Assembly (NCBI RefSeq): GCF_900109525.1
Contig: NZ_FOAN01000003.1
Coordinates: 372,001 to 436,000 of the forward strand
Direction of reading: 5' to 3'
Length of the DNA stretch: 64,000 nucleotides
Source: Allobosea lupini
GTDB lineage: Bacteria > Pseudomonadota > Alphaproteobacteria > Rhizobiales > Beijerinckiaceae
In this document: piece by piece, positions 45,956 through 53,706 of the stretch
Position numbering within the stretch: position 1 is the stretch's first letter
Layout of the letters: each line of letters opens with the position of its first letter
Position numbers and translations under genes: made by a program
The notes under the pieces: model-generated
Database searches by the model: none
Seen by the model: only the letters and a program-made list of their open reading frames with translations
Told to the model about the DNA's origin: nothing

Positions 45956-46944
45956 GAGCAGGCCGGTGCCGAGGCCGGCAGCAGCTCGGTCGTGTAGTAG
46001 TCGCTGATCGGCTTGTCCTTGGGCAGGCCGAGATACTGCGTCAGCAGGTCGAAGCTCACGCTCCAGTTCTTCTCCGGCACCTTACCGAGCGAGGTCGCGC
46101 CGGGGGCGCAGAGCAGCTTGTTGACGACGTCGAACTGCGCCAGCACCTGCGCCTTCTTGACCGAGGGGAACTGTGCGACCACCGCGTCGGCGGCGGCATC
46201 CGGATTCTTGCGGGCCGCGTCCCAACCCTGCAGGCTCGCCTCGATGAACTTCTTGTAGAGCTCGGCATCGGCCTTGATCTTGTCGTCGCGGGCGATGATC
46301 GACAAGCCCACGGTCGGCACGCCGACATCGCGATAGAAGATGTCGCGGACCTTGAAGCCGCGCTCGCGGATCTGGACCGAGTGGAAGTCTGCGCCGCCCA
46401 GGATGGCGTCGACCTTCTTTTCCAGCAGCGCGCCGACGAAGGCACCGGGGTCGATGTTGATGACGTCGACCTTGCCCTTGTCGATGCCGTTGCTGGCAAG
46501 GATGGCGTCGAGCAGCGTCGTCTGCGCCGTGCCGGGCTGGACCGCGAGCTTCTTGCCGACGAGGTCCTTGGGCGAGGCGATGCCACTGTCCTCCAACGCG
46601 ATGATCGCGAAGCCGTTGGTCTGGAGCACGGGCGCGACGATCTTCACCGGCGCGCCCTTGGTCCGCAATTGCATGGCGGCCGGTGCATCTGCGAAGCCGA
46701 CATCGGTCTGGCCCGTCGCGACCATCTGCGCGGTGGTGCCCGAGCCCTTGCCTTCCTCGATCGTCAGGTTGATCCCGGCCTTCTCATAGAGGCCCATTTG
46801 CTTGGCCATCATGAAGCCGGCATTGGGCGCCGCGGCGAGGAAGTTCAGCGTGATCTTCATCGGCTTGCCGCCGGCCTGGGCGAGCGCGCCTGATGTGCCG
46901 AGCGCCAGCATGGCGGCGGCGGTGAGCAATGTCCGTCTCAGCAT
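45952..46944 (-). CDS. ABC transporter substrate-binding protein (NMT1/SsuA-like)
   Basis: This 330-residue periplasmic protein has a signal peptide (ending GALAQA) and the NMT1/THI5-like fold (ITLNFLAAAPNAGFMMAKQMGLYEKAGINLTIEEGKGSG, VGFADAPAAMQLR). Such proteins bind thiamine precursors, sulfonates, nitrate or aromatic compounds; the ligand is not evident. It overlaps the ATPase gene downstream and lies 54 bp after the permease gene. Confidence 0.92.
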   Translation of the reverse strand: MLRRTLLTAAAMLALGTSGALAQAGGKPMKITLNFLAAAPNAGFMMAKQMGLYEKAGINLTIEEGKGSGTTAQMVATGQTDVGFADAPAAMQLRTKGAPVKIVAPVLQTNGFAIIALEDSGIASPKDLVGKKLAVQPGTAQTTLLDAILASNGIDKGKVDVINIDPGAFVGALLEKKVDAILGGADFHSVQIRERGFKVRDIFYRDVGVPTVGLSIIARDDKIKADAELYKKFIEASLQGWDAARKNPDAAADAVVAQFPSVKKAQVLAQFDVVNKLLCAPGATSLGKVPEKNWSVSFDLLTQYLGLPKDKPISDYYTTELLPASAPACS

Positions 46945-46998
46945 GGTCGTTCTCCCTGTGGTTCCGGTTGGCCCGGATTGATGGTCGATGTCGTAGGC

Positions 46999-47805
46999 TC
47001 AGCCCTTGCGCTGCCAGGGCATCAGGAGCACTTCGAGCCCGTCGACGAGGTAGCTGAACAGGATGCCGACGGCCGACAGCGCCACCAGGCAGGCAAAGAT
47101 CAGCGGCATGTCGAGGAAGCTTGTGCCGCGCAGCAGGAGATAGCCGAGGCCGGCATTGGCGCCGACGAACTCTCCGACGATTGCACCCGTCGCCGCGAAC
47201 ACGGCCGAGACCTTGAGGCCGGAGAAGATATAGGTCAGCGCCGCCGGCACCCGGACATAGCGGAAGGTCTGCCAGGCAGAGGCGCCCATCGAACGGGTCA
47301 GATAGAGCACCCGCTCGTCCAGCGCCCGGAAGCCCGTCATGCTCGCGACCAGCGTCGGGAAGAAGCAGAGCAGGAAGGTCAGCAGCACCTTCGGGAACAG
47401 GCCGAAGCCGAACCAGACGACGAAGAGTGGCGCAATCGCGATCTTCGGCACGAGCTGGAAGAAGACGATCACCGGATAGACCGCCTTCTCCAGCAGCTTC
47501 ACCGAGACGATGACATAGCCGAGCGGGATCGAGATCACCGCCGCCATGAGGAAGCCGAGCACGATCTCGTTGGCGGTCACCAGCGTGTGCCGGAAGATGT
47601 CGACGCGGTCGATCCAGAGCCGCTCGAAAAAGGCGCTCGGCACCGGCAGGATGTATTCGGGGATGCCGGCCATCGGCACCAGGAGCTGCCAGGCGACCAG
47701 CAGCACGGCGAAGCTCGCCAGCGGCCAGGCGATCGCCGAGGCCCAGGCGGCGACCTTGCTGGGGGCCAGTTGCTTGGCCGGGCTGGTTGCGCTGTCGCTG
47801 CTCAT
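46999..47805 (-). CDS. ABC transporter permease (BPD/SsuC-like)
   Basis: This 268-residue inner-membrane permease has about six transmembrane helices. The EAA-type loop that docks the ATPase is around MGASAWQTFRYVRVPAALTYIFSGLKVS. Its start overlaps the stop of the IclR gene as ATGA, so regulator and permease are translationally coupled, which is unusual compared with a separately transcribed regulator. Confidence 0.92.
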   Translation of the reverse strand: MSSDSATSPAKQLAPSKVAAWASAIAWPLASFAVLLVAWQLLVPMAGIPEYILPVPSAFFERLWIDRVDIFRHTLVTANEIVLGFLMAAVISIPLGYVIVSVKLLEKAVYPVIVFFQLVPKIAIAPLFVVWFGFGLFPKVLLTFLLCFFPTLVASMTGFRALDERVLYLTRSMGASAWQTFRYVRVPAALTYIFSGLKVSAVFAATGAIVGEFVGANAGLGYLLLRGTSFLDMPLIFACLVALSAVGILFSYLVDGLEVLLMPWQRKG

Positions 47806-48650
47806 GCTGATGTCTCTGTCGGCGCCAACCGTATGGCTGTCTCTGTCGAAACCGCGGGGAGGGCGCCGATCTGTCGCCGCCGGAGTGGCCAGATCGCTGC
47901 CATCTCCCGCGCGGCTGTGGCGAGCGCCGCTGCGATCTCGCTTCGGCGCGCCTCCTGCATGCGTGGCAAGGGGCCGGCGACGCTGAGCGTGCCGGCGACC
48001 GGAGCGCCGGCATCGGGCCCGGCGCGGAAGGTCGTCGCCATCGCGACGGTGCCGATCTCACCCTCTTCGACCGCCAGTGCGTAGCCGCGGCTGCGGGTCT
48101 CGCCGAGATGCTGCCTCAAGGCATCGACATCGCCGAGCGCGTTCGGGCCGGTGCGCCCCTCGCCGCCGAAGCCGCGGGCACAGACGATGCGCAATGCGTC
48201 CGCTTCCGGCAGGGAAGCGAGCCAGGCCTTGCCGGTCGCGGTGGCGTGCAGGACGATGCCCATCCCCATCGGCGGCTCGTAGCGCAGGCCGGCGGTCGCG
48301 CCCTGCGCGCGGGCGATCCAGGTCAGGCTCTCGCCCTCGACCACGGCGAGACGGCAATATTCGCGGGTGGCGCGGGCGAGCCCGTCGAGCACGATCTGGC
48401 CGGCATCGGGCAGGCCGCGCAGGTCGAGATTGCGGAAGGCGAGCTGCGACAGTTTCAGGGTCAACCCATAGGCGCCCGATTGCGGGTCCTGCGTGACGAA
48501 TCCGCGCTCGGCGAGGGTGGCGAGCAATCGGTGCGTGGCGCTGACTGGCAGGTCGAGCCGCTCGGCAAGCACGGTCAGGTCGGCGCCGTCGGCTTCGTCG
48601 GCCAGCGCCTCCAGCAGCTTGAATGCACGCTCGACCGCCGCGATCGTCAC
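47802..48650 (-). CDS. IclR family transcriptional regulator
   Basis: This 282-residue regulator has an N-terminal winged HTH (about residues 1-60, ERLDLPVSATHRLLATLAERGFV) and the IclR effector domain (GMGIVLHATATGKAWLASLPEADALR, RGYALAVEEGEIGTVAMA). The start is GTG at 48650. It heads the transporter operon and faces a divergent three-gene catabolic unit, with a perfect palindrome between the two. The inducer is unknown. Confidence 0.9.
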   Translation of the reverse strand: MTIAAVERAFKLLEALADEADGADLTVLAERLDLPVSATHRLLATLAERGFVTQDPQSGAYGLTLKLSQLAFRNLDLRGLPDAGQIVLDGLARATREYCRLAVVEGESLTWIARAQGATAGLRYEPPMGMGIVLHATATGKAWLASLPEADALRIVCARGFGGEGRTGPNALGDVDALRQHLGETRSRGYALAVEEGEIGTVAMATTFRAGPDAGAPVAGTLSVAGPLPRMQEARRSEIAAALATAAREMAAIWPLRRRQIGALPAVSTETAIRLAPTETSA

Positions 48651-48675
48651 CCGTTCCCGCCCATCTCTCGAATAG

Positions 48676-48696
48676 AATTGGAAATCATTTCCAATT
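48676..48696. promoter_or_regulatory. Candidate IclR operator palindrome
   Basis: AATTGGAAAT and ATTTCCAATT are perfect 10-bp inverted arms around a single C. They lie 26 bp upstream of the IclR start and 77 bp before the divergent gene, in an AT-rich patch. A partial further half-site (GGATTTCATTTTC) follows to the right. Confidence 0.65.
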
Positions 48697-48772
48697 TGGA
48701 TTTCATTTTCGTATAGAGACGAGGCGAGGCCGAGTCAACGCGCCCCGCAGGACGAGCCCGGTGGAGGGGACG

Positions 48773-49471
48773 ATGAGCCTGGCAGGTGAGGGAGCGGTCG
48801 CGATCTGGCACGACATCGCGCCGGAAGGCAGGGCGGAGTTCTATGCCTGGCATGGCGAGGAGCATATGCCGGAGCGGGTCGGCATCCCCGGCTTCCTGCG
48901 CGGGCGCCGCTATGTCGCGATCGACGCCGATCTCGAGTTCTTCAATCTGTACGAGGCGCAGACCGTCGAGGTGCTGAAGGGGCAGGACTATACGGCCAGG
49001 GTCAACGCGCCGACGCCGTGGACCTTCTCGGCGGTGAAGCATTTCCGCTCGGTGGCGCGCGCGATCTGCCGGGTGTCCCACACCAGCGGTCCGGCCCAGG
49101 GCGGGCTGATCGCAACCTTGCGCTATGACGTGCCTGACAACATCGCCTCGGCTCACAAGGCGGCCCTGCTGCGCGGGCTGGTGCCGGATCTGCTCGCGAC
49201 GCGTGGGGTGGCAGGTGTCCATCTGCTGACCGCGGACGCCCAGGCGAGCGGCGTTGCCACCGCCGAGCAGAAGGCTCGCGGCGTCGCCAATGCCGTGCCG
49301 CGCTCGGTGCTGCTGCTCGAGGGTTGGGGCGACGAGGCCGAATTCATCGCGCTGGCGCGCGAGTCGCTGTCGGCTGAGGAGTTGCAGGCGCTCGGCGGCG
49401 AGGGGCCGTTCTCGCTCGGCCTCTACCGCCATCAGATCACCCGGGCAAAGACCGCCTGGAGCGCCGGCTGA
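48773..49471 (+). CDS. Unknown protein, possible dimeric alpha/beta-barrel fold
   Basis: This 232-residue soluble protein begins MSLAGEGAVAIWHDIAPEGRAEFYAWHGEEHMPERVGIPGF, resembling EthD/ABM-like ferredoxin folds (the HGEEHMPER pattern recurs in such proteins). A second similar half may be present after residue 110. I do not assign a family. The ATG at 48773 follows GGAGGGG; the extension to 48623 is over the operator. It is first in a unit with the SDR and amidase genes, and its stop overlaps the SDR start (TGATG). Confidence 0.78.
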   Translation: MSLAGEGAVAIWHDIAPEGRAEFYAWHGEEHMPERVGIPGFLRGRRYVAIDADLEFFNLYEAQTVEVLKGQDYTARVNAPTPWTFSAVKHFRSVARAICRVSHTSGPAQGGLIATLRYDVPDNIASAHKAALLRGLVPDLLATRGVAGVHLLTADAQASGVATAEQKARGVANAVPRSVLLLEGWGDEAEFIALARESLSAEELQALGGEGPFSLGLYRHQITRAKTAWSAG

Positions 49472-50250
49472 TGAGCGCGCGCTATGATCTTTCCGGGCGT
49501 CATGCGATCGTCACCGGCGGTGCAGGCGGGCTCGGCCGCGGCATCGCTCACGCGCTGATCGAGGCCGGCGCCAGCGTCACCCTCTGGGACCAGGATGCGG
49601 ACAGCCTGTCACAGGCCGTCTCCGAACTGGGGCGCCGGGCGAGCCAGCGTCAGATCGACATTCGCGACGTCAACGCGGTCGAGGCAGCGGCCGATGCTGC
49701 TGTCTCCACCCGTGGCCGCATCGATATCCTCATCAACAATGCCGGCGTGCTCGGCGAAGTCAAACCGATCTGGGAGACGACGCCAGACAACTTCCAGCGC
49801 GTGCTGCAGGTCAATCTGTTCGCTGCCTATCTGGTGACGCGGGCCATCGTCGGCCGGATGCTGCGACAGGAGCCCCGGCGCTCGCCGGATTGCCATCCGC
49901 TGCGCGGTCATGTCGTCAACATCGCCTCGATCCAGGGCAAGGAGGGCATGGCGATGGCCGCCGCCTATTCCGCCTCGAAGGCGGGTTTGATCGCGCTCAC
50001 CAAGAGCGTCGCCAAGGAGACGGCCAAGGAGGGCATCATCGTCACGGCGGTGACGCCGGCGGCCGCCGAGACCGCCATGGCGAAGGAGATTTCGGCCGAG
50101 CGGCGCGCCGACATCATGTCGCGCATCCCGATGGGGCGCTTCGCCGAGGTGGCGGAGGTGGCGCGGCTGGTGCTCTGGCTCTCCAGCGACGACTGCTCCT
50201 TCTCGACCGGCGGCATCTTCGATCTCTCTGGCGGCCGCGCGACCTACTGA
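49471..50250 (+). CDS. SDR family oxidoreductase
   Basis: This 259-residue classical short-chain dehydrogenase has the cofactor motif AIVTGGAGGLGRGIA near residue 13, NNAG in DILINNAGVLG, and the catalytic YSASKAG (Tyr-x3-Lys). An insert of about 10 residues (LRQEPRRSPDCHPLRG) precedes the catalytic Ser strand. The C-terminal SGGRATY is typical. It overlaps the preceding gene by one base, indicating coupling. The substrate is probably an intermediate of the pathway fed by the divergent transporter. Confidence 0.92.
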   Translation: MSARYDLSGRHAIVTGGAGGLGRGIAHALIEAGASVTLWDQDADSLSQAVSELGRRASQRQIDIRDVNAVEAAADAAVSTRGRIDILINNAGVLGEVKPIWETTPDNFQRVLQVNLFAAYLVTRAIVGRMLRQEPRRSPDCHPLRGHVVNIASIQGKEGMAMAAAYSASKAGLIALTKSVAKETAKEGIIVTAVTPAAAETAMAKEISAERRADIMSRIPMGRFAEVAEVARLVLWLSSDDCSFSTGGIFDLSGGRATY

Positions 50251-50381
50251 GCCGCGCCTTTCGGCGGCGCACCGGCTGCATACCCCGTTTGCGGGGGGCG
50301 TTCCCGGCTTCCATTCGGCGCTTGGCCTGTGCCAGCATGGCCGCATCGGCGGCCCCGCCGCGGGATTCCAGGAACAGATCC

Positions 50382-51626
50382 ATGCTTTCGGTTCGCGATA
50401 TCGCTCGCCGCGTCGCCAGTGGCGCCATTTCCGCCCAGGCTGCCCTTGCCGACAGCGAGCGGCGAATCGACGAGCGCGACGGCGACCTGCGCGCCTTTGC
50501 AGCCCGCCCTGAAAGCCTGAAGGTCGGCGAGGGGCCGCTGGCCGGCATCGCCGTCGGGGTCAAGGACATCATCGACACCGCCGATCTGCCGACCGGCATG
50601 GGCGCTGCGATCTATGACGGCAACCAGCCCAGGGCCGATGCGCCGATCGTGATGGCGCTCAAGGCAGCCGGTGCGACCGTGGCCGGCAAGACGCAGACCA
50701 CGGCCTTCGCCTTCCTCGATCCCGCCCCGACCCGCAATCCGCATGATCCCTCGGCCAGCCCCGGCGGCTCCTCGGCCGGTTCGGCCGCGGCAGTCGCCGC
50801 CAGCCTGATCCCGCTTGCGATCGGTACCCAGACCGGCGGCTCGGTGATCCGCCCGGCCGCCTATTGTGGGGTCGCTGCGATCAAGCCGTCCTACGGGCTG
50901 CTGCCTACGGTCGGCGTGAAGCCCTTCTCCTGGTCGCTCGACACGCTCGGCCTGATGGCCGCCAGCGCCGACGATCTCGGTTTCGCGCTGGCTGTGCTGA
51001 CCGGCAGGCCCGATCTCGACGCGCCCGAAACTACGCTCGATGGGCTCAGGCTCGGCCTCTGCCGGCAGGAATTCATCGACAGGCCTGAACCGGCTTGCGA
51101 GGGGGCGCTGCAGCGGATCGCCGATTTCGCCCGCAAGGGCGGTGCGACTGTGCTGGACATCGCGACGCCGGCCGAGCTCGCCGAGACCTTCCATGCCCAT
51201 GGCCCGCTGCAGAATTGGGAGGCGACACAGGCGCTCGCCTGGGAATACGCCAATCATCGCGAAGACCTGCCGCCGAAGCTGCGCGCCTATCTCGACGAAG
51301 CCCGCGCCACCACGCCCGGCGAATATGACGTCGCCCGTGGCACTGCCCGGCGCGGCCGGCATGCGGCCGAGCGCTGGTTCGGTGAGGTCGATCTTGTCCT
51401 GACCTATGCCGCGCCGGGCGAGGCGCCGGAGACGCGCGCTTCGACCGGCGATTCCAAGTTCAACCGGCTCTGGACGCTGCTCGGCACGCCCTGCCTGACC
51501 GTGCCGCTGATGCGAGGCCCGCGTGGCCTGCCGGTCTCCTTCCAGCTCGTCGGCCGCTTCGGCGACGATGCTCGCGTCATCGCCGTGGCGCGGGCGCTCG
51601 AGCGCCTGATCCTGATGCCGGCATGA
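50382..51626 (+). CDS. Amidase (amidase signature family)
   Basis: This 414-residue hydrolase has the Ser-cisSer-Lys triad region: catalytic Lys in AGIAVGVKDIIDTADLPT, then SPGGSSAGSAAAVAA with the cis-Ser, and the nucleophile in GTQTGGSVIRPAAYCGV. It hydrolyses an amide (or urea-like) bond, releasing ammonia or amine. The ATG at 50382 follows AGGAA. It is the third gene of the unit divergent from the IclR-ABC operon, suggesting that the transporter imports an amide. Confidence 0.92.
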   Translation: MLSVRDIARRVASGAISAQAALADSERRIDERDGDLRAFAARPESLKVGEGPLAGIAVGVKDIIDTADLPTGMGAAIYDGNQPRADAPIVMALKAAGATVAGKTQTTAFAFLDPAPTRNPHDPSASPGGSSAGSAAAVAASLIPLAIGTQTGGSVIRPAAYCGVAAIKPSYGLLPTVGVKPFSWSLDTLGLMAASADDLGFALAVLTGRPDLDAPETTLDGLRLGLCRQEFIDRPEPACEGALQRIADFARKGGATVLDIATPAELAETFHAHGPLQNWEATQALAWEYANHREDLPPKLRAYLDEARATTPGEYDVARGTARRGRHAAERWFGEVDLVLTYAAPGEAPETRASTGDSKFNRLWTLLGTPCLTVPLMRGPRGLPVSFQLVGRFGDDARVIAVARALERLILMPA

Positions 51627-51671
51627 CGATGTCTAGGCGAGATCTGGGCTCTGGTCCCGCATGGGACAATA

Positions 51672-51682
51672 TTGCACTGCAA
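51672..51682. promoter_or_regulatory. PhaR-like motif
   Basis: TTGC, then ACT, then GCAA (51672-51682) fits the TGC-rich palindrome described for PhaR, which controls phasin and PHB genes. It lies in the AT-rich gap after the amidase gene, about 235 bp before the microprotein ATG. A poor promoter-like pair (TTGATT at 51693 and TATGCT at 51714, spacer 15) follows it. Confidence 0.3.
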
Positions 51683-51790
51683 CAACTTCGGCTTGATTGT
51701 GGCGGAAAGGATTTATGCTGCACTCCACAATACTAAAAGCTTCTGCCTGGAAGGTCTTGTCCGGGACTATCCACAAAGCAGTTCAATGAT

Positions 51791-51805
51791 TTAACCACTG
51801 ATTAA
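51791..51805. promoter_or_regulatory. Candidate CtrA site near microprotein promoter
   Basis: TTAA at 51791-51794 and TTAA at 51802-51805 are 7 nt apart, as in CtrA boxes; the final C of the consensus is G here. A DnaA-box-like CTATCCACA is at 51767-51775, one mismatch from the consensus. Both lie 45-80 bp upstream of the microprotein promoter. Confidence 0.4.
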
Positions 51806-51848
51806 GAACGCTGCTCTGGTGCGGCGCTCGCTGCGGCGACGCAGCCAC

Positions 51849-51876
51849 TTGCGGCGGCCGCCGTTTCTGCTAGCTT
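51849..51876 (+). promoter_or_regulatory. Candidate promoter of the microprotein unit
   Basis: TTGCGG at 51849-51854, a 16-bp spacer and TAGCTT at 51871-51876 would start transcription near 51883, giving a leader of about 25 nt that contains the ribosome binding site. Confidence 0.4.
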
Positions 51877-51907
51877 CCATGTCAGGTCAATGACAAGGAG
51901 GGTTCAC

Positions 51908-51991
51908 ATGAACCTCGCGCTAAGTCTCGACCGGTTGGCCATGGGAGCAGCTTTCGCGCTGGTTCTGGCGATCGTGATCGGAGCGTTCTGA
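51908..51991 (+). CDS. 27-residue single-helix microprotein
   Basis: This very short open frame has a strong SD sequence (AAGGAGGG, 7 nt before the ATG). It encodes a polar start (MNLALSLDRL) followed by one hydrophobic stretch (AAFALVLAIVIGAF) to the stop, as in membrane microproteins. A candidate promoter lies about 40 bp upstream, and an 11-bp terminator stem follows 46 bp after the stop, so this is a self-contained unit of about 190 nt. It could act as a membrane peptide, or the transcript could be a small RNA. The family is not recognised. Confidence 0.6.
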   Translation: MNLALSLDRLAMGAAFALVLAIVIGAF

Positions 51992-52037
51992 CGAGGAAGT
52001 CAGTCTCGAGTCGAAAAGACCGATAAGCCAATTGGAG

Positions 52038-52073
52038 AGCGTCGCGGGAGAGGCCCCGCGGCGCTTTTCCTTT
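52038..52073 (+). terminator. Rho-independent terminator of the microprotein unit
   Basis: An 11-bp stem with one G-T pair (arms 52038-52048 and 52055-52065) is followed by TTTTCCTTT. It ends the short transcript before the convergent secreted-protein gene (52110). Confidence 0.8.
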
Positions 52074-52109
52074 GGGGCTCGTCAGATCGGCGGCGGGCGA
52101 TGAAGCCGC

Positions 52110-52418
52110 TCAGCTTTCCGGGCAGGAATTTTCCGTCACTTGCCAGGACATCAGATTCGTGACGCGTCCGCAGGTGGCGAGGCGGCGCCCCATGGTGGTG
52201 CGGATGCAGGACATGCTGCCTTCCGCGATCTTCTTGCCGTCGTTCCAGCAATAGCAATAAGGCTCGGGCGCCTGTGCCAGGCGCGGCCTGTCGAGCGCGA
52301 CGGCTTTCTCCTGCGCCCGGACAGGGGAAGCCGACAGTAACAGGATCGTCGCAGAAAACGCCGACAACAGCAGCGTTGCTGCACCAGAGCGCGGTAGCCT
52401 CCGAGGGGATCGGACCAT
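52110..52418 (-). CDS. Small secreted Cys-rich protein, unknown
   Basis: This 102-residue product has a signal peptide (AATLLLSAFSATILLLSASP, then VRAQ) and a mature part of about 65 residues with five Cys (PYCYCWNDGKKIAEGSMSC, ATCGRV, NSCPES). It is probably a disulfide-stabilised periplasmic protein. CAGGAG precedes the ATG. I do not recognise the family. It is divergent from the Tim44-like gene. Confidence 0.72.
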   Translation of the reverse strand: MVRSPRRLPRSGAATLLLSAFSATILLLSASPVRAQEKAVALDRPRLAQAPEPYCYCWNDGKKIAEGSMSCIRTTMGRRLATCGRVTNLMSWQVTENSCPES

Positions 52419-52533
52419 GGCTCGCTCCTGTCGTTCGCTGGATCAGCGTGACGGTGCGGCAACGGTAGCATAGTGAAGCCGGCAACCCAATATGATCGGG
52501 GCCTGTCCGTCGAAGGTTCAGCTCAGGCCCACC

Positions 52534-52562
52534 TTGCGAAAGTCGTACGACCCGACCATATT
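52534..52562 (+). promoter_or_regulatory. Candidate promoter of Tim44-like gene
   Basis: TTGCGA (52534-52539), a 17-bp spacer and CATATT (52557-52562) lie about 40 bp before the ATG at 52601, which has a GGGAGGA ribosome binding site. Confidence 0.4.
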
Positions 52563-52600
52563 TCGGGTCCAGTGAGCCGATCCCGGCTCCGGGAGGAACC

Positions 52601-53572
52601 ATGTCACTGATTTCGCTCGCCCGTCGTGGACGTGCAGTCGCCCTCATCGCTGGCGCTCTTCTGCTGGTGCCGATCATTGCCGAGGCCGCTCCGGGCGGCC
52701 GCAGCATGGGCAGTCGCGGCTCGCGCAGCCAATCGCAGGTCGCGCCGACGCCGACCGCGCCTGGCTCGTCGTTCCAGCGCAGCCCGACGCAGGCCCCTGG
52801 CCCGTCGGCTGCCGCTCCGGCCGCTGGCGCTGCGGCGGGTGCCGCCGCGCAGGCGGCCCGCCCGTCCATGGCGCGCAGCCTGATGATGGGCGTTGCCGGC
52901 GGCTTGCTGGGTGCCGGCCTGTTCGGCCTGCTCTCGGGCGCCGGTTTCGGCGGCATCGCCGGCTTCCTTGGCCTGCTCTTCCAGGTCGCGCTGATCGGCG
53001 GACTGATCTGGCTGGCGCTGCGCCTGTTCCGTCGCCGCAGCGAGCCGCAGCTCGCCAGCGCCGGTGGGCCGCTGAGTCGCGAGGCCTATCAGCCGCAGCC
53101 GGCCGCGCCCGCCATGGGCGGTCTCGGCGGTGGCGCTGCGGCGGTGCCTGGCGCCAAGCCGGTCGAGTTCGAGCTGCAGGGCGCCGACTACGGCACGTTC
53201 GAGCGCCTGCTCACCGAGGTCCAGGCTGCGATCTCCGATGAGAACATCGCGCGCCTGCGCCAGATCACGACGCCCGAGATCTCCGGCGCCCTCGAGGAAG
53301 AATTCGCCGACAACGCCCGCAAGGGCCTCATCGAGAAGGCCGCCGAGGTCAAGCTGCTGCAGGGCGACCTCGCCGAATCCTGGCGCGAGGACGGCTATGA
53401 GTACGCCACCGTCGCGATGCGCTTCAGCCTGCTCACCGCCATGATCGAGCGCAATGGCGGCAAGGTGGTCGAGGGCCATGCCACGATCCCGCGCGAGGTC
53501 ACCGAGCACTGGACCTTCGTGCGCTCGCGCGGCGGCGAGTGGAAGGTCGCGGCGATCCAGCCGGTCGAGTAA
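52601..53572 (+). CDS. Tim44-like domain protein
   Basis: This 323-residue protein has an N-terminal hydrophobic/signal segment, a low-complexity Ala/Pro/Gln region, a Gly-rich membrane stretch of two helices (about residues 95-145), and a C-terminal Tim44-like domain (residues about 190-323, FERLLTEVQAAISDENIARLRQITTPEI). Bacterial members are inner-membrane proteins, relatives of the mitochondrial import subunit Tim44; their role is unclear. It is a single-gene unit with a strong terminator. Confidence 0.88.
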   Translation: MSLISLARRGRAVALIAGALLLVPIIAEAAPGGRSMGSRGSRSQSQVAPTPTAPGSSFQRSPTQAPGPSAAAPAAGAAAGAAAQAARPSMARSLMMGVAGGLLGAGLFGLLSGAGFGGIAGFLGLLFQVALIGGLIWLALRLFRRRSEPQLASAGGPLSREAYQPQPAAPAMGGLGGGAAAVPGAKPVEFELQGADYGTFERLLTEVQAAISDENIARLRQITTPEISGALEEEFADNARKGLIEKAAEVKLLQGDLAESWREDGYEYATVAMRFSLLTAMIERNGGKVVEGHATIPREVTEHWTFVRSRGGEWKVAAIQPVE

Positions 53573-53597
53573 GCCGGCGGCGACACCCGAATTCTGG

Positions 53598-53624
53598 ACG
53601 GCCGGGCTTTGCCCGGCCGTTTTT
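53598..53624 (+). terminator. Rho-independent terminator after Tim44-like gene
   Basis: A perfect 10-bp stem (ACGGCCGGGC at 53598-53607 with 53611-53620), loop TTT and a run of five T form a canonical terminator 26 bp after the stop. Confidence 0.92.
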
Positions 53625-53706
53625 CGTTTCGGCGACGGGCGAAGCGCCCTATAGGCAAGTCTAGCGCCGGTAGTCGGCGTGCCTTGGCTATCTGGAGCGT
53701 TTAACC

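Noticed and set aside
51640..51830. Chromosomal replication origin
   Set aside because: Only one imperfect DnaA-like box and one CtrA-like box occur; a real origin needs several boxes and its usual neighbours (hemE or similar), which are absent.
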